38,503 bases of DNA, from contig NZ_RDBK01000043.1 of NCBI RefSeq assembly GCF_008042275.1, positions 2,528,606 through 2,567,108 on the forward strand. The letters run 5' to 3'. The DNA is from Streptomyces sp. OR43. Its GTDB lineage: Bacteria; Actinomycetota; Actinomycetes; Streptomycetales; Streptomycetaceae. Under the pieces are notes generated by a model. The model was not told the origin of the DNA and did no database searches. It saw only the letters and a list, made by a program, of their open reading frames with translations. Shown here piece after piece: positions 1-7,720 of this stretch. The translations under genes were made by a program, and so were the position numbers. Every line of letters starts with the position of its first letter. The first letter of the stretch is position 1.

Positions 1-893
1 GGGGCGGCGTCCGGGGCGGTGTCGGGTGTGGCGGCGGAATCGTGGTCGCGGGTGTGCTCGCGAGCCTGGTCGTCCGGCTCGGAAGCGGTGCCGTCGGTGG
101 CCGCTGCGCCGAGGTCCGTCTCCGCGAGGCTGAACTCGGCGGTCCGGTAAGGCTCGTACGGGTCGTACGGTTCATAGGACGCCTGCGGCTCCCGGGACGC
201 CTGCGCCTCGGAGGAGGCCTGCGGGGCGTAGGGCGTCTCATAGGAGCTCTGATGCTCTTGTGCCTCTTGTGCCTCGTACGTCTCGTCGGTCGCGTACGGA
301 TACTGGGCCGTTTGTTCGGCTGAGGCGGGGGATGCCGTGGGGTGCGAGGATTGCGCGGTCTGCTGTGTGTACTCGGGCGTGGCGCCGGTGTTCCAGGCGG
401 TGGCGTCGTAGGCGCCGGTGTCGTACGCCGTCGGGCCCGCGACGGTCCACTGGCCGGTCTGCTGGCCGGTCTGCTGCCAGGTGGTGGTGTCCCACTGGCC
501 GGAAGTGTCCGGGATGCCGTGCTGGGCCGGGACGGTGTGGCCGTAGCCTCCGTCCACCGGGATCCAGGTCGCGCCGGTGTCGTACTGCGGGCCGGGGTCG
601 TACGCGTGTCGCTGGGGCTCCTGATGGGCCTGGGGCTGCGCGGTGTAGGCCGTGTAGTCGGCGGAATGGCCGTACTCGGCCGTCGGGTGCGCGCCCGTGT
701 CCCACGGGGAGGCGTCGTACGTGCCGCTGTGGTCGGCCGTGGTGCTGCCGTACGGGGCGGTGTAGCCGGTCGTGGTGTCGTACGAGCCGTCGTAGTTGCC
801 GGGAAGGGAGCCGAAGAGCGGGTCGCTGTCGAAGCCGCCCGTGGAGTGGCCGTCGTATCCGGCGTACCCGGCGTGGGGGTGCTGGTCGTTCAC
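1..893 (-). CDS. N-terminal part of a large Tyr/Gln/Thr-rich protein (probable M23-type peptidase by position)
   Basis: Only the first 297 residues are visible; the gene runs off the left edge. The GTG at 893 is chosen because a GAGAGA stretch lies just upstream and the frame is open to base 1. The protein begins VNDQHPHAGYAGYDGHS and continues as low complexity dominated by Tyr, Asp, Thr, Gln, Gly and Ala, with recurring YDTG, YDAT and QTGQ units, then an acidic Glu/Ala/Ser-rich stretch. No signal peptide, membrane helix or catalytic domain lies inside the window. From memory of Streptomyces synteny, the gene next to this lipase encodes an M23 metallopeptidase with a similar disordered N-terminus. 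That assignment is inference; the catalytic domain would be to the left. It follows the lipase gene on the same strand after a 272-bp gap that holds its own promoter candidate. Confidence 0.65.
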   Translation of the reverse strand, partial: MNDQHPHAGYAGYDGHSTGGFDSDPLFGSLPGNYDGSYDTTTGYTAPYGSTTADHSGTYDASPWDTGAHPTAEYGHSADYTAYTAQPQAHQEPQRHAYDPGPQYDTGATWIPVDGGYGHTVPAQHGIPDTSGQWDTTTWQQTGQQTGQWTVAGPTAYDTGAYDATAWNTGATPEYTQQTAQSSHPTASPASAEQTAQYPYATDETYEAQEAQEHQSSYETPYAPQASSEAQASREPQASYEPYDPYEPYRTAEFSLAETDLGAAATDGTASEPDDQAREHTRDHDSAATPDTAPDAA

Positions 894-971
894 CAACGTC
901 TCTCTCGCCTCGGCAGCAGGACCAGTGGGTCCGGGGTCCGGTGGGGGACTCCGGGGAAAGCAGTGGCCGCG

Positions 972-1001
972 ACTGTACCCGGCGGTATGCGACGCCGACA
1001 A
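972..1001 (-). promoter_or_regulatory. Candidate promoter for the gene at 893
   Basis: On the minus strand TTGTCG (1001-996) and TACAGT (977-972) are separated by 18 bp. This fits the Streptomyces vegetative pattern TTGACN / TANNNT. A start near 965 would give a leader of about 70 nt. No c-di-AMP (ydaO-type) leader, common before Streptomyces cell-wall hydrolases, was recognisable. Confidence 0.4.
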
Positions 1002-1165
1002 TCTTCGACGGCCTCCGGCGGCTCAGGAAACGGGCAATCGGCCGTCTTTCGACGGGCTGCTCACACAGCCTTGGCTCTATGTTCGAAACCCGTTCTATTT
1101 GTGGCAGGGGTGGAGCGTTGACGGAAGGGCGCGCGGTTGCCGGATTCCGGCAGATTGGGCCGTCC

Positions 1166-2167
1166 TCAGGCCACGGAGGCGGCGCCCGCGGGTCCCTGGG
1201 CCGACACGTGGGCGTCGAGCGCCTGACGGATGCCGGCGGCCACGGCGGGGTGCACGGGCAGGGCGAGGTGGCCGACGCCGGTGACGCGCACGTTGACCAC
1301 GTCCAGGTCCGGGTGGTCGATGCAGGCGGCCTCGACCGGGACGATCACCTGGTCCAGCTCGCTCCAGAAGCTGACGAACCGGGTGCGGCAGCCCGGCGCG
1401 GGGAGCCGCAGCTCCTCGATGGGCGCCGCGCCGCTGCGCATCTGGCGCACGATGGGGTGGGCGCCGGCCAGCGGGGCGACGGCGGTGCCGCCGTGCGGTG
1501 TGCCGAGGGTGACCAGGGTGCGGACCCGGCCGTCGCCGCCCAGCCGCTGGACGTAGTAGCGCGCTATCAGGCCGCCCAGGCTGTGGCCGACGATGTCGAC
1601 CTCGCGGTGGCCGGTGCGGGCGCAGATCTCCTCGATGTGCCGGCCGAGCAGTTCGGCAGCCGTACGGATGTCGCAGGTCAGCGGGGAGTAGTTGAGTGAC
1701 TCCAGGTGGTGCCAGCCGTGCCGGGCGAGCGAGCGGCGCAGCAGGACGAAGACCGAACGGTTGTCGATGAAGCCGTGCAGGAGCACGACGGGCGGCCGGT
1801 CGGGATGCCCGGTGGGCAGCGCGGTGGTCCCCGCGGGAGCGGGGGCGGAAACGGAGGCGGATGCGGAGGCTGGTGCGGGGTGGCCTGTCGTTCCGGTTGT
1901 TGTTGTTCCGGTGGTCGTTCCCGTTTCCGTTTCCGTTCCGGTCGCGGGGTGCCGCTCGCCGGTGATGCCGGTGGGATACAGGAGGGCGTGGCCCGCGAGC
2001 ACGACCAGTTCGAGCGCCGTGGCCCTCAGCAGGGCCGCGGACAGCCGGGTGGACGGCATCCGGACGGAGGGCAGCCAGGTGGTTCCCGTGCACAGCCGGC
2101 GCAGCAGCAGGGGAAGAAGGGGCAGGAACGAGGCTTGCGCGGTCCTGGGGGTAGGCGGGGTCCTCAT
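1166..2167 (-). CDS. Membrane-anchored or secreted alpha/beta-hydrolase (triacylglycerol lipase type)
   Basis: A 333-residue serine hydrolase. The nucleophile elbow GHSLGG places Ser196. The HGF motif at 131-133 is the oxyanion-hole strand-loop. Asp272 (SELDQ) and His300 (GVGHLALP) complete a plausible triad. GTPHGG near 222-227 is typical of lipases and PGAP1-like esterases. The N-terminus has Arg residues and hydrophobic stretches (about 13-22 and 50-64) that could anchor or export it. A Thr/Gly/Glu-rich linker (76-95) then leads to the hydrolase domain at about 120-330. The ATG at 2167 has a perfect AGGAGG at 2174-2179, six bases away, so the start is secure. It is divergent from icmB. Substrate is unknown; esterase is the main alternative. 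Confidence 0.85.
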   Translation of the reverse strand: MRTPPTPRTAQASFLPLLPLLLRRLCTGTTWLPSVRMPSTRLSAALLRATALELVVLAGHALLYPTGITGERHPATGTETETGTTTGTTTTGTTGHPAPASASASVSAPAPAGTTALPTGHPDRPPVVLLHGFIDNRSVFVLLRRSLARHGWHHLESLNYSPLTCDIRTAAELLGRHIEEICARTGHREVDIVGHSLGGLIARYYVQRLGGDGRVRTLVTLGTPHGGTAVAPLAGAHPIVRQMRSGAAPIEELRLPAPGCRTRFVSFWSELDQVIVPVEAACIDHPDLDVVNVRVTGVGHLALPVHPAVAAGIRQALDAHVSAQGPAGAASVA

Positions 2168-2294
2168 GGTCGACCTCCTGCTCCGGCACCGGGGAGAAGC
2201 GGCTCGCTGCCCCGTCTGCCCTCATGGGGGCGCCATCGCGGAGGTCCGGGCCGGCCGGTCGCCGTCCGGGACGCGCCGCCCGCCGTGTCCCCTG

Positions 2295-2311
2295 GGTCAC
2301 CATCGGTGACC
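2295..2311. promoter_or_regulatory. Perfect dyad GGTCACC-N3-GGTGACC
   Basis: A 17-bp palindrome (7-bp arms, ATC centre) lies between the divergent lipase and icmB genes. It could be an operator or a small hairpin. The binding protein is unknown, and the spacing differs from the Streptomyces Crp motif. Confidence 0.35.
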
Positions 2312-2334
2312 GGCGGGCGGGCGGGTGGTGAGCC

Positions 2335-2371
2335 GTACCACCGTGCCGTGCGGCTGACGGCGCGGTGGTAC
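2335..2371 (+). promoter_or_regulatory. Long hairpin upstream of icmB
   Basis: Arms 2335-2349 and 2357-2371 pair around a 7-nt loop. One further pair (2334/2372) extends the stem. The only irregular position (2344/2362) is a G-U pair in plus-strand RNA but an A-C mismatch in minus-strand RNA. The helix is therefore better in an icmB-sense transcript. There is no U tract. It could be a leader element, a processing site or an operator. Confidence 0.4.
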
Positions 2372-2574
2372 GACGACCTCGTTGCGGCTCCCCCGGCGGC
2401 CGGTCCCGCACGGCAGGAGTGCCGTGTGCTGCGGGAGCGGTGCCCGGTGAACGTGTCCCACGTGTGATTTCCCCCTCCCCGCCCACCGCGAAACTGCGGC
2501 TTGCGGGATGCTGGGGATAACGTTCGTTCACATTCCCCGGCCTTCAGGCACGGGAGACGCATGTGGAGGCAGTG

Positions 2575-2988
2575 ATGGGTGTGACCGGTCCGATCCGTGT
2601 GGTGGTGGCCAAGCCGGGCCTCGACGGCCATGACCGCGGAGCCAAGGTGATCGCGCGGGCGCTGCGCGACGCCGGTATGGAGGTCATCTACACGGGGCTC
2701 CACCAGACGCCCGAGCAGATCGTGGACACCGCGATCCAGGAGGACGCGGACGCCATCGGCCTCTCGATCCTCTCCGGCGCGCACAACACGCTCTTCGCGA
2801 AGGTGATCGAACTGCTGAAGGAGCGCGACGCGGCCGACATCAAGGTCTTCGGCGGCGGCATCATCCCGGAGGCGGACATCGCTCCGCTGAAGGAGCAGGG
2901 CGTCGCGGAGATCTTCACGCCGGGCGCGACGACGGTCGCGATCGTCGAGTGGGTCAACGCGAACGTCCGCCAGCCGGCGGAGGCCTAG
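2575..2988 (+). CDS. icmB: Isobutyryl-CoA mutase small (cobalamin-binding) subunit
   Basis: This 137-residue protein is a stand-alone B12-binding domain. GLDGHDRG near residues 16-23 is the DxHxxG signature whose His is the lower axial cobalt ligand in base-off cobalamin mutases. SILSGAH and GGGIIP are the other cofactor-loop motifs. Length and sequence agree with Streptomyces IcmB, which pairs with a separately encoded large subunit IcmA to interconvert isobutyryl-CoA and n-butyryl-CoA, linking valine and fatty-acid metabolism to polyketide precursors. The ATG at 2575 is preferred over the in-frame GTGs at 2563 and 2572 because GGAGG (2565-2569) sits 5 nt before it. No large subunit is encoded in this window. 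A methylmalonyl-CoA mutase-type small subunit is the alternative. Confidence 0.92.
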   Translation: MGVTGPIRVVVAKPGLDGHDRGAKVIARALRDAGMEVIYTGLHQTPEQIVDTAIQEDADAIGLSILSGAHNTLFAKVIELLKERDAADIKVFGGGIIPEADIAPLKEQGVAEIFTPGATTVAIVEWVNANVRQPAEA

Positions 2989-3075
2989 TCAGGGCCTGGC
3001 CTCTGGTCGTCCGGATCCTGCCGGGCTCGCCAGGGCCCGCGCGCGGCCGAGGCCCGGGACGCGACCCACGGCCAC

Positions 3076-3150
3076 GGTCCGGGGCCAGAGCAACGGCTGC
3101 GGTCCGGGGCCAGAGCAACGGCTGCGGTCCGGGACCAGACCCGCGGCTGC
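3076..3150. repeat. 25-bp tandem repeat, three copies
   Basis: Copies at 3076-3100 and 3101-3125 are identical; 3126-3150 has about four changes. The array lies in the 288-bp gap between the convergent icmB and DUF5691 genes and appears non-coding. It is contiguous and has no spacers. Confidence 0.85.
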
Positions 3151-3276
3151 GGTGCCGTGCGATGTGGTGCCGTCCGGCTTCGTCCGCATGCATGCTGCGG
3201 GCGCCCGGTCGGGACGCGGTGCCCCGGGCCGGGCACCGCGCGTCCGGCCCGCCGGCCGCGTCCGCCGCGCCCTGTC

Positions 3277-5013
3277 TCAGCGGGCCGGTATCAGCTCCCG
3301 GTCCATCGCCGCGCGCAGCCGCAACGTGGAGACCAGCCGCTGGAACGCCTCCGACCAGTAGCCGTTCGCACCCGGTGAGGCGTCCGCGGGTTCGTCGGGC
3401 GTCGTGGTCAGCACCTCCAGCCGGTCCGCCTCGGACGGGTTCAGGCAGCGTTCGGCGAGGCCCATCACCCCGCTGAAGCTCCAGGGGTAACTGCCCGCGT
3501 CCCGGGCGATGTCGAGGGCGTCCACCACGGAACGCCCCAGCGGCTCCGCCCACGGCGTCGGGCAGACCCCCAGCAGCTGGAACGCCTCCGACAGGCCGTG
3601 GGCCGCGATGAACCCGGCCACCCAGTCGGCCCGTTCGGCGGTGGGGAGAACGGCCAGCAGCTTCGAACGCTCGGCGAGCGACGCCGTACCGGGGCCGTTC
3701 GACGGTGGTGTGGAGGGGGCGCCGAGCAGCGCCCGCGCCCACTCCGCGTCCCGTTGCCGCACCGCCGCCCGGCACCAGGCCGCGTGCAGTTCCTCGCCCC
3801 AGCCGTCGGCCACGGGCAGCGCGACGATCTCCCGCGCACCACGGCCGCCGAACCGCGCCGGCCAGACGGACAGTGGGGACGACTCCACCAACTGGCCCAG
3901 CCACCAGGACCGTTCGCCCCGCCCGGACGGCGGGAGCGCCACCACCCCGTCCCGTTGCATCGCCGCGTCGCATTCGTGGGGGGCCTCCACGGCCACGGAC
4001 GGCCCGGTGCCGGTGAGTCCCGGGCTCACGCAGGACAGGGCCCGCGCCGCCATCCGGTGGGCCAGCGCCGATCCGGGCAGTGCGGACAGCAACTCGGCGG
4101 CCGTGGCGCGCACGTTGCGGCTGCGGTCGGCGAGGGCCTGCTCCAGGAACTCCTCATCGGCCCCGGACAGCCCGGTGCGCAGCGAGTCGATGAACATCAG
4201 CCGGTCCTCGGCCCGTTCGGTGGACCAGGTGGTGGCCAGCAGCGTGAGGGCGGCAGCCGCCTCATGTGCCCGTACGGCGGACAGCAGGGCGACGCGTTCG
4301 GCGAACAGGCCTTCCTCCCACAGGCGGCGTACCGCCTCGAGGTCCGTCACCTCGGGGAGCAGCGCGCTGCCGGACGCGCCGCGCAGCGCGAACTTCCAGT
4401 CGGGGTTCAGCCCGGCCAGCCACAGCCCGCGCGGCCCGGCGAACGTCAGGGCCTGGGGCCGCAGGTCCGTACGCGCCCGGGCCGCGTCCAGCAGGGGCGG
4501 CAGCGCGGCATCCGGTGCCCGGTAGCCGTGCAGGTTGGCGGTGGCGAGCCACTGCGGGATCAGTTCCGTCAGGTCAGGCGCCGCGCCGCGCCGGCCACCC
4601 GAGCCGCCCGGCGCCGCCCGGTCCGCGAGCAGCTGGGCCAGCCGGCTCCGGGCCGCCTCCGGCAGCGCCGGCCGTGGGTCGGCGGGCGCGGGAGCGGGCC
4701 TGGGGGCGGCGGGCGCGGGCAGCAGACCCGCCCGGCGGCGCACGGTGTGCAGCGCCGCGGCGTCCAGCAGTGCGGCCGCGGCGGCGTCGGGGCCGGAGGC
4801 AGCCCCGGGCGGACGTCGGTCCGTGCCGAGCAGCGCCGAGGTGACCAGCTCCTCCCACGGCAAGGACACCGGCCCCCCGGCGGGTGCGTCGGACAGTGGT
4901 GCGTCGGACGGTGGTGCGTCGGACGGTGAACCGGTCGGGGTCACAGGCCCGGTCGTGGGCGCGGTCGTGGGTTTGGGCCCGGTCGTGGGCGTGGGCGGGG
5001 TGGTGCGGGGCAT
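3277..5013 (-). CDS. DUF5691 family protein
   Basis: A 578-residue protein, second gene of the leftward pair after the SWIM protein. The ATG at 5013 follows GGAGGAGGAG and lies only 16 bp past the SWIM stop, so the genes are co-transcribed. The N-terminal 48 residues are Thr/Pro then Ser-Asp-Ala-Pro low complexity. The conserved part starts at LPWEELVTSALLGTDRR near residue 51. It contains helix-rich, HEAT-like segments (for example RSRNVRATAAELLSALPG) and Trp-rich motifs such as WLAGLNPDW and YPWSF. No catalytic motif, signal peptide or membrane helix was seen. The family is regularly found with SWIM, MoxR, DUF5682 and VWA genes. A scaffold or adaptor role is inference from the helical repeats. 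Confidence 0.85.
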   Translation of the reverse strand: MPRTTPPTPTTGPKPTTAPTTGPVTPTGSPSDAPPSDAPLSDAPAGGPVSLPWEELVTSALLGTDRRPPGAASGPDAAAAALLDAAALHTVRRRAGLLPAPAAPRPAPAPADPRPALPEAARSRLAQLLADRAAPGGSGGRRGAAPDLTELIPQWLATANLHGYRAPDAALPPLLDAARARTDLRPQALTFAGPRGLWLAGLNPDWKFALRGASGSALLPEVTDLEAVRRLWEEGLFAERVALLSAVRAHEAAAALTLLATTWSTERAEDRLMFIDSLRTGLSGADEEFLEQALADRSRNVRATAAELLSALPGSALAHRMAARALSCVSPGLTGTGPSVAVEAPHECDAAMQRDGVVALPPSGRGERSWWLGQLVESSPLSVWPARFGGRGAREIVALPVADGWGEELHAAWCRAAVRQRDAEWARALLGAPSTPPSNGPGTASLAERSKLLAVLPTAERADWVAGFIAAHGLSEAFQLLGVCPTPWAEPLGRSVVDALDIARDAGSYPWSFSGVMGLAERCLNPSEADRLEVLTTTPDEPADASPGANGYWSEAFQRLVSTLRLRAAMDRELIPAR

Positions 5014-5029
5014 CGCTCCTCCTCCAGGG

Positions 5030-6490
5030 TCAGATGAGCGGCACGGTCTCGGCGGCGGTGACGGAGGCGACGGCGGCGTCCGGCCGGTTGCGCGACGACG
5101 GAGCCGCCGATGTGGCACCGCCGCCACCTCCCTCGCGTCCGCCCTCACTGCCGGGGGACCACGCCGCGAGCGGGTCGAAGCCGCGGTGGCCGCACTCTCC
5201 GAAGACGGTGACCGGGCCACCGCCGGAGAGCGCGACGAGCTTCCACAGCCCCGGACGGGACAGCGCGGCAGCGGCGACGGGCAGGGCGTCATCGCCCTCC
5301 GCGTCCACCAGTTGCCAGCCGTCCGAGGACGGCACGGGTATGACATCGCGCAGCGTCACCGGCCAGGACTCCAGCCACGGGTCGTCGCCCAGCGCCCTGC
5401 CGTACGCGGCGATCGCCTCGCTGACCTTGACGCCCGGGGGCGGCGGCCCGGTCGGCGCGGGCGGGCCGAACTGCTCGCCCAGCTCCGCCCGCAGCTGTCC
5501 GGACCCCGGAAAGTGCGTGACCCCGGCGTCGAACGTGACGCCCACCGGCAGGGCCAGCGCGGGGGAGCGGCCGGCGGCCCCGAAGGACAGCAGCAGCGCG
5601 AAACGGCCCGAGTCCCTGCCGTACAGCCAGATGCGACGCGTGACGATCTTGCCCTCGGGCGTGTCGTACTGCGCGAGGGCCAGCCAGTGGTCACGGACCG
5701 GAGGCCCCTCCGCGGCGGCCGTCAGACCCACGCGGGTACGGACCGTCGCCGCCAGCGGCCGCGGCAGCCGGTCGATGCTTAGCCACGCCGTGTCCAGCAG
5801 ATGGAGCAGCGCGCACTCCTCCAGCAGCCGCACCGGCCACCCGGGGCCGGAGGCCGGGATCGCCCCCAGCTCCCGGACCCGGCCCGCCAGACCTGGCGCC
5901 TGTGCGTCGACCATGCGGGCGGCGGTCTCCTCCCACAGCCCGTAGCCCGCCTGCTCGGCCGCGGCCAGCCCGCCGCGCAGCAGGTCGGTCAGGCGTTGCT
6001 CCAGCTCCTGGGCACCGCCACCGATCCGCTCCGCCCTGCGCTCGGCGCGGCGCCGGGCGGCCTCCGGATCGGCCGGTCCGCCGCCCGGTGCCTCTTCCTC
6101 GGCCCGGACGCGGGCACGACGGCCGGTCAGCCATGTGTCCGCCCACTCCGGCGGTTCGCCGGCGGGGACCGCCGGTCCGCCGGACGCCAGGAGCAGCAGC
6201 AGGCCCAGCGCGTGCTTGCACGGGAACTTCCGGCTGGGGCAACTGCACTTGTACGCCGGGCCCGTGGTGTCGATCACCGTCCGGTAGGGCGTGCTCCCGC
6301 TGCCCCGGCACAGCCCCCACACCGCGCCCGGACCATCCCTTCCGGTGTCCGACCACGGACCGGCCGAACCCAGCTTGTTCCCCGCCTTGCGCGAGGCGTC
6401 GTCAGGAGCCAGGGCCAGGACCTGCTCCACCGTCCAGCGCGCCGCCGGAGCAGCGGCGCCCAAGGGTTCTCCCCCGTCAGTCAGCAGCAT
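5030..6490 (-). CDS. SWIM zinc-finger protein (YehQ-like)
   Basis: A 486-residue cytoplasmic protein. The SWIM motif is complete: Cys82-x-Cys84-x6-Cys91-x-His93 within YKCSCPSRKFPCKHALG, a zinc-binding fold used for DNA or protein contacts. It is preceded by the conserved WTVEQVLALAPDDASRKAG segment. The rest (about 140-440) is an uncharacterised helical and beta region; the C-terminus is Gly/Ser-rich. The ATG at 6490 is chosen because homologous sequence begins there. It has no Shine-Dalgarno, but TAACGT ends exactly 7 nt upstream, suggesting a leaderless message. A longer in-frame start at 6559 is possible. It heads the leftward pair with DUF5691 and faces the MoxR operon, as E. coli yehQ accompanies yehL/M/P. 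Confidence 0.85.
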   Translation of the reverse strand: MLLTDGGEPLGAAAPAARWTVEQVLALAPDDASRKAGNKLGSAGPWSDTGRDGPGAVWGLCRGSGSTPYRTVIDTTGPAYKCSCPSRKFPCKHALGLLLLLASGGPAVPAGEPPEWADTWLTGRRARVRAEEEAPGGGPADPEAARRRAERRAERIGGGAQELEQRLTDLLRGGLAAAEQAGYGLWEETAARMVDAQAPGLAGRVRELGAIPASGPGWPVRLLEECALLHLLDTAWLSIDRLPRPLAATVRTRVGLTAAAEGPPVRDHWLALAQYDTPEGKIVTRRIWLYGRDSGRFALLLSFGAAGRSPALALPVGVTFDAGVTHFPGSGQLRAELGEQFGPPAPTGPPPPGVKVSEAIAAYGRALGDDPWLESWPVTLRDVIPVPSSDGWQLVDAEGDDALPVAAAALSRPGLWKLVALSGGGPVTVFGECGHRGFDPLAAWSPGSEGGREGGGGGATSAAPSSRNRPDAAVASVTAAETVPLI

Positions 6491-6497
6491 GGGAACG

Positions 6498-6503
6498 ACG
6501 TTA
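6498..6503 (-). promoter_or_regulatory. -10 hexamer TAACGT, leaderless start of the SWIM gene
   Basis: The minus strand reads TAACGT-N7-ATG with the start codon at 6490 and no GGAGG between. This geometry is typical of leaderless actinobacterial transcripts. Confidence 0.4.
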
Positions 6504-6511
6504 GGCCGCAC

Positions 6512-6555
6512 CACTGACAAGCGGCCCTGACCTGCGGGAAGTCCGATTGTCAGTG
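6512..6555. promoter_or_regulatory. Inverted TTGTCAGTG pair between the divergent operons
   Basis: CACTGACAA (6512-6520) and TTGTCAGTG (6547-6555) are perfect 9-bp inverted copies 26 bp apart, in the 117-bp region between the SWIM and MoxR genes. Each reads outward as a -35-like TTGTCA. They could be shared operator halves or divergent promoter elements. Confidence 0.5.
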
Positions 6556-6607
6556 CCATGGTGCACCGTGGGAACCACACCAGGCCGACCGATCTGGAGG
6601 GGGATCC

Positions 6608-7720
6608 ATGACCGTGTCCGAAACCACCGCGGCCACCGGCGCCGAAGTCCTGCGCCCGCATGCCGAGGACGCCTTCGCCGATGAGCTGAAGGCGCTCGCC
6701 GCCGCCGACGACCGCCCGCGGCCCGAGCGTTGGCGCCTGTCGCCCTGGGCCGTCGCCACGTACCTGCTCGGCGGCGCCCTGCCCGACGGCACGGTGATCA
6801 CACCCAAGTACGTGGGCCCGCGCCGCCTCGTCGAAGTCGCCGTCACCACGCTCGCCACCGACCGAGCGCTGCTGCTCCTCGGGGTGCCCGGCACCGCCAA
6901 GACCTGGGTGTCCGAGCACCTCGCGGCCGCCGTCAGCGGTGACTCGACCCTCCTCGTCCAGGGCACGGCGGGCACACCCGAGGAAGCCGTCCGCTACGGA
7001 TGGAACTACGCACAGCTGCTCGCGCACGGCCCCAGCCGTGACGCGCTGGTGCCCAGCCCGCTGATGCGGGCCATGTCCGAGGGCATGACCGCCCGCATCG
7101 AGGAACTCACCCGCATCCCCGCCGATGTGCAGGACTCACTGATCACGATCCTGTCGGAGAAGACCCTGCCCCTGCCCGAACTGGGCCAGGAGGTCCAGGC
7201 GGTCCGTGGATTCAACGTCATCGCCACGGCCAATGACCGTGACCGCGGGGTCAACGAGCTCTCCAGCGCGCTGCGCCGCCGTTTCAACACCGTGGTGCTG
7301 CCGCTGCCCGCCACGCCCGAGGCGGAGGTCGACATCGTCTCGCGCCGCGTCGACCAGGTCGGGCGCTCGCTCGACCTGCCGCCCGCGCCCGACGGCCTCG
7401 CGGAGATCCGCCGCGTGGTCACGGTATTCCGCGAACTGCGCGACGGGGTCACGACCGATGGCCGGACCAAGCTCAAGTCCCCCTCGGGGACGCTGTCCAC
7501 GGCCGAGGCCATCTCCGTCGTCACCAACGGACTGGCGCTCGCCGCCCACTTCGGCGACGGCGTGCTGCGGCCCGGGGACGTCGCCGCCGGCATCCTCGGC
7601 GCGGTCGTCCGTGATCCGGCGGCCGACCGTGTGGTCTGGCAGGAGTATCTGGAGACCGTGGTCCGCGAGCGGGACGGCTGGAAGGACTTCTACCGCGCCT
7701 GCCGTGAGGTCTCCGCATGA
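6608..7720 (+). CDS. MoxR-type AAA+ ATPase (YehL subfamily)
   Basis: A 370-residue cytoplasmic ATPase. Walker A is GVPGTAKT at 92-99. The Walker B position reads ARIEELTRIP (162-171), with Glu-Glu instead of the usual Asp-Glu. Sensor 1 is NVIATAND (203-210). The arginine finger lies in SSALRRRF (219-226). Gene order identifies it with the YehL branch of MoxR ATPases, which act as chaperone-like remodellers with VWA partners. The ATG at 6608 follows a strong GGAGGGGG. Its stop overlaps the next start by 4 bp (ATGA), so it is translationally coupled to DUF5682. Whether the Asp-to-Glu change affects hydrolysis is unknown; it may be normal for the subfamily. Confidence 0.93.
   Translation: MTVSETTAATGAEVLRPHAEDAFADELKALAAADDRPRPERWRLSPWAVATYLLGGALPDGTVITPKYVGPRRLVEVAVTTLATDRALLLLGVPGTAKTWVSEHLAAAVSGDSTLLVQGTAGTPEEAVRYGWNYAQLLAHGPSRDALVPSPLMRAMSEGMTARIEELTRIPADVQDSLITILSEKTLPLPELGQEVQAVRGFNVIATANDRDRGVNELSSALRRRFNTVVLPLPATPEAEVDIVSRRVDQVGRSLDLPPAPDGLAEIRRVVTVFRELRDGVTTDGRTKLKSPSGTLSTAEAISVVTNGLALAAHFGDGVLRPGDVAAGILGAVVRDPAADRVVWQEYLETVVRERDGWKDFYRACREVSA

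Larger units (their letters stand above)
2168..2574. other. Divergent intergenic region, lipase / icmB
   Basis: This 407-bp region has no convincing gene. It holds two inverted repeats (2295-2311 and 2335-2371) and a weak plus-strand -10-like TAACGT at 2518-2523, about 50 bp before icmB. No cobalamin riboswitch core was recognised, although the downstream product binds B12. Confidence 0.5.

Noticed and set aside
894..1165. c-di-AMP (ydaO) riboswitch before the left-edge gene
   Set aside because: Streptomyces wall-hydrolase genes often have one, but the conserved segments were not found. An ordinary promoter fits instead.
2168..2574. Cobalamin riboswitch before icmB
   Set aside because: No B12-box core or expected multi-helix order was recognisable; only simple hairpins.
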